DNA of 37,851 bases from the NCBI GenBank assembly GCA_030647205.1, contig JAUSJO010000002.1, positions 75,261 through 113,111 of the forward strand. Direction: 5' to 3'. Made by a program: the position numbers and the translations under genes. The notes below the pieces were generated by a model. That model saw only the letters and a list, made by a program, of their open reading frames with translations, ran no database searches and was not told the DNA's origin. Positions within the stretch are counted from its first letter, which is position 1, and each line of letters starts with the position of its first letter. Source of the stretch: a bacterium (GTDB lineage: Bacteria > Patescibacteriota > CPR2 > UBA1875 > JAJYID01). Shown piece after piece: positions 30,077-37,441 of the stretch.

Positions 30077-32179
30077 ATGGAGAAATCAAAATCTCTAGGA
30101 AAAGTCGCTATACTTGCAAAGTCAGGCGGCAAGGAATTTAAGTTTGAAACAGGAAAGCTGAACAAACTAGCAACAGGATCGTGTGTTGTCTCAATGGGTG
30201 AGTCCATTGTTATGGCAACCGCGGTTGTATCAGAAGGCATGAAGGAAGGAATTGACTACTTTCCTCTTTCTGTTGATTTTCAGGACAAATGGTATGCAAC
30301 GGGTAAAATCTCCGGTTCTAGATTTGTAAAGCGTGAAGGCAGAGGTTCAGAACTGGGAATCTTGCGCTCAAGGATGATAGACAGATCTATCAGGCCAATG
30401 TTCCCAAAAGGGTACATGAATGAGCTTCAGGTAATAGTTACGCCGTTATCACTTGATGGTAACATAGACCCGGTTGTTTTGGGATTGAATGCCGCTTCGG
30501 CATCACTCATGCTTGCCGGTGTTCCTTTTGAAGGACCTCTCAGTGCGGCTCGAGTGGCACGCGTTGACGGAAAACTAATCTTAAATCCAACAAATGAAGA
30601 GGCGGAAGCTTCGGACATAGATATACTGGTTGCCGGAACAAAGGAAGCCATCACAATGATAGAAGGTGGCGGTAATGAAGTGCATGAAGACGTGGTTGCT
30701 GAAGCGCTTGAGTTCGCTCACAAAGGAATACAGCCGCTTATTGAAACGCAAGAAAAGCTTGTCAAAGAAATGAAGGTCAAAGAGCTAAAATATGAGCTTC
30801 ACAAACCAAATGAAGATGTATACAAAGCAGTATCAAAGTACCTTTCAGATAAACTTGGCAAAGCAACTCGCCACAACGATAAACTTGCCAGGGATTTGAT
30901 CATAAATGAACTTGAAGATATGGTTCATGAACAGTTTAAAGATGAGTTTGAAGAAGATGAGATCGGCATTGTCTTTGATAAAGTAATAAAAGAAGAAGTT
31001 AGAAAACAAATTCTCGAAGAAGGTATAAGACCAGACCATAGAAAAATGGATGAAGTCAGGGCACTATCTTGCGAAGTGGGACTTCTTCCCAGAACTCACG
31101 GCTCAGGTCTTTTCAACCGCGGAGAAACCCAAATACTCTCGACTGTTACACTCGGCTCACCATCAAAGGCTCAATATGTTGACTCAATGGATCAGGATTT
31201 TAACAAAAGATATATACATCACTATGTAGATACAGGGGCATCTTACGGTGACATCAAGCGTCTTGGTCCCGGCAGGCGCGCTATCGGTCACGGGTTCTTA
31301 GCAGAAAAAGCACTTGAACCGGTATTGCCACCAGAAGCAGAATTCCCATACACTATCAGAGTTGTTTCTGAAATCTTATCTGAAAATGGTTCTTCTTCAA
31401 TGGGTTCAATTAGCGGCTCTTCCCTATCACTTATGGATGCCGGCGTTCCGATAAAAACGCATATCGCAGGTATTGCTATGGGTCTTATGACTCAAGATGG
31501 TGATCTTTCAAAGAAACACGTCATCCTTACTGACATACAGGGCGCAGAAGATTTTGCAGGAGACATGGACTTCAAACTAGCAGGGTCAAGAACTGGTGTG
31601 ACTTCCGTTCAAATGGATATCAAGGTAAAGGGACTAACTCATGAGTTCTTGGTTGAAGTAATGAAAAGAGCAAAAGCTGCACGTTTGCAAATATTGGATA
31701 GCATGGATGAGGCAATCTCAGAGCCTAGAAAAGAAATGTCTAAGTACGCTCCACGACTTACAACTATGCAGATTAACCCAGAAAGAATCAGAGACGTCAT
31801 CGGTAAAGGCGGCGAAATGATTAACAAGATTATCGCTGAATGTGAAGTGGAAATAGATATAGATGATGAAGGGACGATCGTTATAGCCTCTACAAGCGGC
31901 GAAGCAGCAGACAAGGCAATTGACTGGATTAAATCCATCACAGCCGAGCCTGAAATCGGCAAGGTTTACAAAGGCAGGGTTGTAAAGATCATGGACTTCG
32001 GAGCATTTGTAGAGTTCATGCCGGGTAAAGAAGGCTTGGTTCATATCTCACAAATTAAAGATGAGAGAGTTGAGAAGGTTACCGATGAGCTCAAGGAAGG
32101 TCAGGAAGTAGACGTAAAGCTCATGGAAATAGACTCACAAGGACGAAACAACCTCTCGATGAAAGCCGCAAAGAAATAA
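30077..32179 (+). CDS. pnp: Polyribonucleotide nucleotidyltransferase (PNPase)
   Basis: Phosphorolytic 3'-5' RNA exonuclease, 700 residues. It has two RNase PH domains (VDFQDKWYATGKISGSRFVKRE and LPRTHGSGLFNRGETQ; GPGRRAIGHGFLAEKAL; VVSEILSENGSSSMGSI with HVILTDIQGAEDFAGDMDFK), a KH domain (RIRDVIGKGGEMINKII) and an S1 domain (YKGRVVKIMDFGAFVEFMPG). I chose ATG 30077 because AGGAAGG precedes it; a TTG at 30047 would add ten residues with no supporting site. The terminator at 32191 follows. Confidence 0.98.
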   Translation: MEKSKSLGKVAILAKSGGKEFKFETGKLNKLATGSCVVSMGESIVMATAVVSEGMKEGIDYFPLSVDFQDKWYATGKISGSRFVKREGRGSELGILRSRMIDRSIRPMFPKGYMNELQVIVTPLSLDGNIDPVVLGLNAASASLMLAGVPFEGPLSAARVARVDGKLILNPTNEEAEASDIDILVAGTKEAITMIEGGGNEVHEDVVAEALEFAHKGIQPLIETQEKLVKEMKVKELKYELHKPNEDVYKAVSKYLSDKLGKATRHNDKLARDLIINELEDMVHEQFKDEFEEDEIGIVFDKVIKEEVRKQILEEGIRPDHRKMDEVRALSCEVGLLPRTHGSGLFNRGETQILSTVTLGSPSKAQYVDSMDQDFNKRYIHHYVDTGASYGDIKRLGPGRRAIGHGFLAEKALEPVLPPEAEFPYTIRVVSEILSENGSSSMGSISGSSLSLMDAGVPIKTHIAGIAMGLMTQDGDLSKKHVILTDIQGAEDFAGDMDFKLAGSRTGVTSVQMDIKVKGLTHEFLVEVMKRAKAARLQILDSMDEAISEPRKEMSKYAPRLTTMQINPERIRDVIGKGGEMINKIIAECEVEIDIDDEGTIVIASTSGEAADKAIDWIKSITAEPEIGKVYKGRVVKIMDFGAFVEFMPGKEGLVHISQIKDERVEKVTDELKEGQEVDVKLMEIDSQGRNNLSMKAAKK

Positions 32180-32190
32180 GATTCTTAATA

Positions 32191-32216
32191 AAAAGACCCC
32201 CACAAGGGTCTTTTTT
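32191..32216 (+). terminator. Terminator after pnp
   Basis: AAAAGACCC, short loop, GGGTCTTTTTT. Confidence 0.88.
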
Positions 32217-32224
32217 GATATAAT
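32216..32224 (+). promoter_or_regulatory. Extended -10 promoter of the DUF4342 gene
   Basis: TGATATAAT directly after the pnp terminator T-run; it places the start ~20 bases before ATG 32252. Confidence 0.65.
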
Positions 32225-32251
32225 ATGTTTCTAAATAAGAGGAGAGATAAA

Positions 32252-32500
32252 ATGGCAGATAAAAGAGAAGAATTTAAGGTTTCCGGAAAAGATATAAAGA
32301 AAAAGGTTGAAGAGCTTGTAAAGGAAGGCAATGTCCGGAGGATTATTATAAAAGATGAAAAAGGTAAAACCATCATGGAGTTCCCTGTTACGGTTGGCGT
32401 GATAGGCGTAATCTTAGCCCCGATGCTAGCCGCGGTAGGCGCAGTTGCAACCCTTGCGGCAAACTGGACAATAGTCGTTGAGAGGAAAAAAATCAAATAG
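32252..32500 (+). CDS. DUF4342 family protein
   Basis: The 82-residue protein has the DUF4342 pattern: EEFKVSGKDIKKKVEELVKEGNV-type helix, RRIIIKDEKGKTIMEFPVT strands and the hydrophobic segment VGVIGVILAPMLAAVGAVA, ending VERKKIK. The hydrophobic stretch could insert into a membrane. The family's function is unknown. The start is ATG 32252, with AAGAGGAGAG upstream; the codons before it would fall in the promoter. It is followed 3 bases later by the GNAT gene. Confidence 0.8.
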   Translation: MADKREEFKVSGKDIKKKVEELVKEGNVRRIIIKDEKGKTIMEFPVTVGVIGVILAPMLAAVGAVATLAANWTIVVERKKIK

Positions 32501-32503
32501 GCT

Positions 32504-32968
32504 ATGGAAATAAGAAAAGCTAAACTTGAAGATTTTGAAGAGATAAAAAAACTATCTTATAAGTTGATGGTTAATGAGACGAAGTTTGAGCCATCCTTTC
32601 AGCCTGAGTATGCTAAAACTGAGCATTCCGATAATTATTTAAAAGGCAAGATGGAATCAGAAAGTGCTCTTTTCCTAGTGGCTGAGCAAGAGGGAAAACT
32701 TATTGGTTTCCTGATTGGCACGGTTTATCCCAGTCCGAAAGCAAGACAGAGTGTTACCCCGGCCGTTTTGGACAATATTTATATTGATACCGCCCATAGA
32801 AATAAAGGTGTTGGTAAAGGGTTATTAGAAGGATTTCAAGCTTGGGCGAAGGGGAAGGGCTCAAACAAATTAAGACTTGGTGTTCATCACAAAAATGATG
32901 AGGCAATAAGGTTTTATAAGAATTTTGGTTTCTCAGATTTCTACTTAAAGTTAGAGAAGGATATATGA
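32504..32968 (+). CDS. GNAT-family N-acetyltransferase
   Basis: The 154-residue protein has the GNAT fold: IRKAKLEDFEEIKKLSYKL at the start, LFLVAEQEGKLIGFLIG, YIDTAHRNKGVGKGLLEGF (acetyl-CoA pyrophosphate loop) and AIRFYKNFGFSDFY. The acceptor cannot be predicted. Its stop overlaps the next gene's start (ATGA at 32965), and it is 3 bases after the DUF4342 gene, so the three form an operon. Confidence 0.9.
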   Translation: MEIRKAKLEDFEEIKKLSYKLMVNETKFEPSFQPEYAKTEHSDNYLKGKMESESALFLVAEQEGKLIGFLIGTVYPSPKARQSVTPAVLDNIYIDTAHRNKGVGKGLLEGFQAWAKGKGSNKLRLGVHHKNDEAIRFYKNFGFSDFYLKLEKDI

Positions 32969-33450
32969 AAGTAGCGGTTTTTAGTGATGTGCATGATAAT
33001 CTATTGCGTTGGCGAGAAGCGGCGGAGATTATTCGTGCTGAAAAAATAAAGGTTGGCTTTTGTTGTGGGGATATCGGTGACCTGCAGACTGTGGAAGAAG
33101 TCGCTAAATCCTTTGAAACTCTATATTTGGCGCTTGGAAATCTTGATTTTAAGATTAAAAATATGACAGGTCTCTTTCCTGAAAATGTGATTTTTGCCCG
33201 AGATTATGGTGAGATTGAGCTCAAAAAAGTGAAGATTGCCTATGTTCATAGCAAACACATTGCGAAACAACTGGCCGAGTCGGGTAAATATGACATAGTT
33301 TTTTATGGTCATACCCATACTCCATGGGAGGAAAAGGTTGGCAGCACAGTGCTCTTAAACCCCGGTGAGGTCGCCGGGCACTTCGGAAAAGCCTCTTTTG
33401 CTATATATGACCTAAGAAAAATGAAGGCGGAGCTCAAGCTCTTGACATGA
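32965..33450 (+). CDS. YfcE-like calcineurin-type metallophosphoesterase
   Basis: The 161-residue protein has the metal-binding motifs of the YfcE/MJ0936 group: FSDVHDN (D-x-H), CCGDIGD (GD), ALGNLDF (GN-x-D) and YGHTHTPW (GH-x-H). The mid-chain H is in YVHSKH rather than HGH. It would hydrolyse phosphodiesters; the physiological substrate is unknown. The last 14 codons and the following promoter region are duplicated at 34122-34193. Confidence 0.88.
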   Translation: MKVAVFSDVHDNLLRWREAAEIIRAEKIKVGFCCGDIGDLQTVEEVAKSFETLYLALGNLDFKIKNMTGLFPENVIFARDYGEIELKKVKIAYVHSKHIAKQLAESGKYDIVFYGHTHTPWEEKVGSTVLLNPGEVAGHFGKASFAIYDLRKMKAELKLLT

Positions 33451-33480
33451 TCTCAGAAACAACATAAAAAATATTGACAA
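33409..33480 (+). repeat. Duplicated segment, copy 1 (phosphoesterase 3' end and -35)
   Basis: By my count 60 of 72 bases match 34122-34193 without any gap. It covers the codons DLRKMKAELKLLT, the stop, and the spacer up to TTGACAA. Confidence 0.85.
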
Positions 33481-33502
33481 TCAATGGCTATTATGTTAAA
33501 GT
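33474..33502 (+). promoter_or_regulatory. Promoter of the Asp/Ser-rich protein gene
   Basis: TTGACA (33474-33479), 17-base spacer, TAAAGT (33497-33502) with extended TGT. The ~165-base leader includes a GAGCG/CGCTC hairpin near 33589-33612. Its -35 region is shared with the promoter at 34187. Confidence 0.7.
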
Positions 33503-33671
33503 GTCTTAGTTAACTTTTATGGTTAACTTTTGTATCTTGAAGTTTTTACATTCTATATTGCCTCATTTAGAGTACATACTCTGAGTCCGGAGCGGGTGCA
33601 AGAAGTGCGCTCTAGATTTGTCTAAGTATGAACATATCAATAGAACAACTAGACAGAGGGAGGTGAATTAA

Positions 33672-34034
33672 TTGAGTATTCATCGTAACAGCACCGGAGG
33701 AGTCATTGAAGATGTGAATGGCCACGATATCAGTCAGGGGGAGCTTTTTACGGTCGAGAGTGGAAAGACCTACTGCACGGCTTGTCGTTCGCTCCCTTCA
33801 CATATCAGTGATAGGTCCTACGATAGCTCTGGCGACTCTGCTTTGGGCATCGACCCTATTATGACTCTGGTTATGCTGGATCTGATTCTTGACGACTCAC
33901 AGCCAGATATCTCGGACATTGATAATGATCCGAGTCCAGACAACAATGGCACGGATGGCTGTGATAGCGGCAACTTCGACGATGGTTCCAGCGACTTCGG
34001 TAGTGACTGTGGTGACAGCGGATCCGGTGACTGA
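33672..34034 (+). CDS. Hypothetical Asp/Ser/Gly-rich small protein
   Basis: The 120-residue protein starts with TTG at 33672 after a strong site (GGGAGGTGAAT). The N-terminal half is compact (GELFTVESGKTYCTACRSLP with C-x2-C); a short hydrophobic stretch (PIMTLVMLDLIL) follows; the last ~45 residues are low-complexity Asp, Ser, Gly, Asn with two Cys (DGCDSGNFDDGSSDFGSDCG). The acidic tail could bind cations. No family is recognised. It is a single-gene unit between its own promoter and terminator. Confidence 0.6.
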   Translation: MSIHRNSTGGVIEDVNGHDISQGELFTVESGKTYCTACRSLPSHISDRSYDSSGDSALGIDPIMTLVMLDLILDDSQPDISDIDNDPSPDNNGTDGCDSGNFDDGSSDFGSDCGDSGSGD

Positions 34035-34075
34035 TATCACCTCTCTGTTGGCAAAATCGATATAGATGTAAGGAA

Positions 34076-34115
34076 AAGGGCCCTGGCTTTTTATACAGGG
34101 CCCTTTATTTTTTTT
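34076..34115 (+). terminator. Terminator after the Asp/Ser-rich gene
   Basis: AAGGGCCCTG and CAGGGCCCTT, a perfect 10-bp stem with a 10-base loop, then TATTTTTTTT. Confidence 0.92.
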
Positions 34116-34121
34116 AATACA

Positions 34122-34193
34122 GACTTAGCAAAAATGAAGGCAGAGCTTAAGCTCTTAATATAATCTCAAAAATAGCATAAAAAGTATTGACAA
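34122..34193 (+). repeat. Duplicated segment, copy 2
   Basis: Encodes DLAKMKAELKLLI and a stop (34161-34163), matching the C-terminus of the phosphoesterase at 33450, then the same spacer and TTGACAA. It lies at a constant offset of 713 bases from copy 1. Confidence 0.85.
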
Positions 34194-34215
34194 ATTATCT
34201 TTTGTTTAGTATAAT
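34187..34215 (+). promoter_or_regulatory. Promoter of the xpaC-telA-like operon
   Basis: TTGACA (34187-34192), 17-base spacer, TATAAT (34210-34215): a consensus promoter. The leader to the GTG at 34448 is ~225 bases. Confidence 0.92.
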
Positions 34216-34258
34216 ATCTGATGGTCAAATTTTTTATGGCCAATCAACTGTAATAACT

Positions 34259-34310
34259 TAATAGACTGATGACCCGAGGGATCCGGAGGGAGTGGATCAT
34301 CAGTTTATTA
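34259..34310 (+). promoter_or_regulatory. Structured leader element
   Basis: TAATAGACTGAT (34259-34270) pairs with ATCAGTTTATTA (34299-34310) over 12 positions with one G-T. Inside it, GATCC (34280-34284) pairs with GGATC (34294-34298) around loop GGAGGGAGT, leaving a nine-base one-sided bulge GACCCGAGG. There is no T-run, so it is not a terminator. I do not recognise it as a known riboswitch class. Confidence 0.65.
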
Positions 34311-34447
34311 TTAACTAATAAACTGCCTTTGCTCAAGGCACAAGAGCCTCACTGTGAGGAATAAGTATTATTCCAAAAGCAGCGGCCTTTGAAAAATATA
34401 TAGATACAGGAAAAATCCAAACACCAAACGAAGAGGAGGAGAAGAAA

Positions 34448-34987
34448 GTGAAATTGATTCTGTTAGTGGTGGTTTTATTGCTGGTTGTGGGGGTGACAAT
34501 AGTCATCCTTAGAGCACGAAGCAAGAAGGAAACGACCGTAGGTGAAGTGCCTCGGCCGGTAGCTGAAAAAAAGACAGAGGATTTGTCGGAGAAGATAAGC
34601 GGCCAGATTTCCAATCTGACTGACTTACTGCTCAAAATGAAGATCAAGAAGGTTGACCAGGAAGTCTGCGATATGGTTTCGGACATCGTAAGGAAACTTA
34701 TGATTGTCTTGCCGAAAGCGGCTTCCGGATACCCAGGGTCAGAAATGAGCTGGGTTACGGGGAGAGTGGCCGATGGCTATATCCCCGAGCTTGTCAATCC
34801 GTACGTCGATCTATCGCAGAGCGGACGGAGCGAAAAGAAGGAGGCCCTGGTAGGGACCCTCAAAGACATCGACGGGAAGCTGTCAGAAATAGGCAGCTCC
34901 CTTGATACTGGGGACGCCCTCAAGTTCGAAAGTCAAGTTGCATACCTGAAGAAAATGTTGTCAACGGCATCAATCGAAGCCATATAA
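34448..34987 (+). CDS. XpaC-like membrane-anchored protein
   Basis: The 179-residue protein starts with GTG at 34448 behind GAGGAGGAGAAG. Residues ~3-21 are one membrane span; the rest is helical. YIPELVNPYVDLSQS followed by a long helix ending SQVAYLKKMLS matches the C-terminal pattern of the XpaC family ('5-bromo-4-chloroindolyl phosphate hydrolysis' proteins), which has a LP-x-x-x-x-L-x-x-Y-x-x-L segment. XpaC genes commonly sit beside telA genes, as here. It begins the GC-rich operon at the window's end. Confidence 0.68.
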   Translation: MKLILLVVVLLLVVGVTIVILRARSKKETTVGEVPRPVAEKKTEDLSEKISGQISNLTDLLLKMKIKKVDQEVCDMVSDIVRKLMIVLPKAASGYPGSEMSWVTGRVADGYIPELVNPYVDLSQSGRSEKKEALVGTLKDIDGKLSEIGSSLDTGDALKFESQVAYLKKMLSTASIEAI

Positions 34988-35003
34988 CCAGGAGGTTACC
35001 AAA

Positions 35004-36245
35004 ATGACCGAAGTAACAGCAGATACTCAGACAAGTACCGCTCTCGCAGTACCGCCCCTCGCAACCCAGGCCATGAATGTTTCGGCAGTGAAGGAAGTCC
35101 AGAAGCCGATGGGACAAACGATTGTTCCCGAGGTTCCGGATGGCATGACGCCCGAAATGGCGGCATCCCTGAAGGAACAGTCGGCCCAGTGGGTAGCGCA
35201 GATAATGGCGATGCCCGGAGATCAGGATCTTCTCGAGAAGGTAGCAACCCTCGGTATCGAGGCACAGCAGTCGGCCGGCCAGAGCATAGAGCTCTTAAAG
35301 GCCCCGATCAACAGCATCATCAATCCCCCGAAGCTTGGGGACCAGGAAGCCCCGGACTCTCTTATGGGTCTGAGGAAAATGGCAGATCGGCTTGATCCGG
35401 CGAAGATTGCCGAGCCTACCTTTTTCGAAAGGTTGATGGGCATATTCCCGCCGTTTGCACGCAAACAGCTGGAGCGGTCTATCACCCGAATCCAGGAGCA
35501 GACCAACTCGGCTGATGATGAGATCAACAGCATCCTCTACAGTTTGAGGAGTGCCGCTGAGACCATTATGAAGAGTAACACTGAGATCGACATAATCGTG
35601 AAAGATCTCAAGCCGAGTCTCGAGCGCGTCAAGGGCACCGGATATCTCTGCGAAGAGATGATGGCCTCCCTGGGACAGGAGTATGAGAAGCTGGCCGATG
35701 ATGATCCGAAGAAGGGGCAGCTGATTAACTTCAGTACCTATCTGTCGTCCAGATATCTCGACTTCAATAGTATGCGGGAGCTGTATAATCAGCTGCTGAT
35801 CGGCCTTTCGACGGCTAGGCAGAACAATGTTGTTCGTGCCATCAGTCTGAGAAGGACGATTGATGTAGCTGGTCCGGCGCTCCGCATCGGTACCGCCCTC
35901 CAGATCATTAACATGCAGCAGGAGCAGGCGGCCGCAATGGATCGGGCGACCCGTGACTTTGTTGCGGATCTTACAGTCCGTAACGCTGAGGCAGTTAGCG
36001 AAGGCCAGAGGAAGGCGATGCAAGACCTCTCCTCTGCTGCCCTCAACATCGAAAAGATGAAAGTGGCACATAACACGTTGATCCAGGCAATGGACGAGCG
36101 CGATCAGCTGCAGCTGCAGGTGATCCAGGTCGCAAGGGACAACGCGGTGGCCTTTAAGGCAATGGCTGAGGAACTGGAAGCAAGGCAGAACGCCGTAAAG
36201 CTTCCGGAGAAAGCAGCCTTAAACTCGATCGAAGCGAAGATCTGA
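35004..36245 (+). CDS. TelA-like toxic-anion-resistance family protein
   Basis: The 413-residue protein is cytoplasmic and almost wholly helical. A disordered N-terminus (~1-50) is followed by helices containing FFERLMGIFPPFARKQLE and EINSILYSLRSAAETIMKSN, then SLRRTIDVAGPALRIGTALQ and a long Gln/Glu-rich tail. Length, helix pattern and the position after an XpaC-like gene suit TelA/KlaA, associated with tellurite and membrane-stress resistance; sequence similarity alone would be less convincing. ATG 35004 has CAGGAGGTTACC. It is 16 bases after xpaC and 1 base before the DUF4178 gene. Codon use is GC-rich. Confidence 0.62.
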   Translation: MTEVTADTQTSTALAVPPLATQAMNVSAVKEVQKPMGQTIVPEVPDGMTPEMAASLKEQSAQWVAQIMAMPGDQDLLEKVATLGIEAQQSAGQSIELLKAPINSIINPPKLGDQEAPDSLMGLRKMADRLDPAKIAEPTFFERLMGIFPPFARKQLERSITRIQEQTNSADDEINSILYSLRSAAETIMKSNTEIDIIVKDLKPSLERVKGTGYLCEEMMASLGQEYEKLADDDPKKGQLINFSTYLSSRYLDFNSMRELYNQLLIGLSTARQNNVVRAISLRRTIDVAGPALRIGTALQIINMQQEQAAAMDRATRDFVADLTVRNAEAVSEGQRKAMQDLSSAALNIEKMKVAHNTLIQAMDERDQLQLQVIQVARDNAVAFKAMAEELEARQNAVKLPEKAALNSIEAKI

Positions 36246-36246
36246 A

Positions 36247-36834
36247 ATGGAAACAGTAATCGATCCTGCAGTTGTGAAACGGTTTGAGGCCGTTTCGGCG
36301 CTGCCTCCACTTCTTCCCGAAGACCAGCGGCGAAACCACTCTATAACGGATGTTCGTCCCGGCGGTTGCATAACCGTCGGCGCGACTCCCTACAGGGTGT
36401 TGGAGCGCTACTGGTATACGGAAGACAGCTACGTTTGGTACGAGGTTCAGCTCTATAATCTCGCGACCGGCGAAATCACTTACCTCGAATGGGAGATAGA
36501 TGATGAGCTGGAAGTGTTCATAGAGAGCGAACGTCTGTCCAACCTCGCAGATGCGAACCTGACTCCGTCAAAACTGACGGAGATGGACGACGAAGAAACC
36601 GGTACAGTTACCTACAACGGTAACACCTACTCATACGATGACAGTGGCATAGCCACTTTCTATCGCAAAGAAGGTGATCCCGGGCAGGAGGTAAAGTACT
36701 GGGATCTTGTCGGACCCTCAGGAATGCTCATGGGTGTAGAGAAGTGGGATGACGGATATACGATTTCAATATCGATTCCCGTAAATCCCCTCTCCATCCA
36801 AGTCCTACTCGTAGGAGGAACTAATGCAAACTAG
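36247..36834 (+). CDS. DUF4178 family protein
   Basis: The 195-residue protein shows the DUF4178 pattern: GGCITVGATPYRVLERYWY, VWYEVQLYNLATGEITYLEW, then YNGNTYSYDDSGIATFYRKE, EVKYWDLVGPSGMLMGVEKW and DGYTISIS. It is beta-rich, with no signal or membrane span. Family members occur with DUF350, DUF2617, DUF4247 and polyamine aminopropyltransferase genes in many bacteria, and with membrane-stress genes; the function is not known. The start is 1 base after the TelA-like stop, and its 3' end overlaps the next gene by 11 bases. Confidence 0.78.
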   Translation: METVIDPAVVKRFEAVSALPPLLPEDQRRNHSITDVRPGGCITVGATPYRVLERYWYTEDSYVWYEVQLYNLATGEITYLEWEIDDELEVFIESERLSNLADANLTPSKLTEMDDEETGTVTYNGNTYSYDDSGIATFYRKEGDPGQEVKYWDLVGPSGMLMGVEKWDDGYTISISIPVNPLSIQVLLVGGTNAN

Positions 36835-37441
36835 CGAACTGTCCTATAAGGATCAGTCCGCCAGTGACCTTCGTTTGGGCGTAGTCGGTGGTGACATCGA
36901 CTGCGCCCAGTTTCAAATTGTTGGGCAAGAGACTTTTGAGGCAGACTCCGGTTTGCTAGTTGATGCCAAGATCATTGGTGCAAGCCATGTTCTGGCGTTT
37001 AACTATGCCGGTATCGCCGTTAATGAGGTCTTAGCCTGCATGGAAATACAGGAGACAGACAGAGCCTTTGGGGGACTCATGAAAGATTTAGAGGGTCCCA
37101 TTGAGCTTGAGTTCCAAGGAGGAGAAGACAAGTTGATGTACAAGTTTGTTTATCATCTTGTTGATACTCGGCTACATGCCGGGGATCTTTTTTCTTTCAA
37201 GGATGAGATAGTCTCCGGGCGAAGGCGCGGGTTGATCTTCGAGTTTCCGGATAAAAACCGCGAGAAAATAACAGCAATGACTCTCATTGCCGTTGACTGC
37301 CATGAAGGTATGGACGGAGTCAGTATTGAGACCGGACATATTTATCCGCAGGAATTTCTAGCGGTAATCACCCGGACAGTAATAAGACCATCAATCAGGA
37401 GGGAAAACAGATGCTTAAGCAGCGCTTGCTCCAAAAAGTAA
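36824..37441 (+). CDS. DUF2617-like protein
   Basis: The 205-residue protein has segments that fit DUF2617: KIIGASHVLAFNYAGIAVNE followed by VLACME, FEFPDKNREKITAMTLIAVD, and GHIYPQEFLAVITRT (the conserved LGASH, E-x-x-AC, LTAL and H-x-YP...T blocks). The protein is beta-rich and soluble. ATG 36824 has GTAGGAGGAA. Co-occurrence with DUF4178 supports the assignment. The last ~15 residues (SIRRENRCLSSACSKK) run over the next gene's start and are probably not structural. Function unknown. Confidence 0.68.
   Translation: MQTSELSYKDQSASDLRLGVVGGDIDCAQFQIVGQETFEADSGLLVDAKIIGASHVLAFNYAGIAVNEVLACMEIQETDRAFGGLMKDLEGPIELEFQGGEDKLMYKFVYHLVDTRLHAGDLFSFKDEIVSGRRRGLIFEFPDKNREKITAMTLIAVDCHEGMDGVSIETGHIYPQEFLAVITRTVIRPSIRRENRCLSSACSKK

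Larger units (their letters stand above)
34035..34447 (+). other. Intergenic region: terminator, duplicated segment, promoter and structured leader
   Basis: This 413-base gap contains the terminator at 34076, the duplicated phosphoesterase tail at 34122, the promoter at 34187 and the structured leader at 34259. Bases 34311-34430 carry further short hairpins (GCCTTTGCTCAAGGC, CCTCACTGTGAGG), and GAGGAGGAG precedes the GTG start. Confidence 0.7.

Noticed and set aside
35295-36071. 258-codon minus-strand frame opposite the TelA-like gene
   Set aside because: The plus-strand gene has a strong ribosome-binding site and operon context; the antisense frame reflects GC-rich codon bias.
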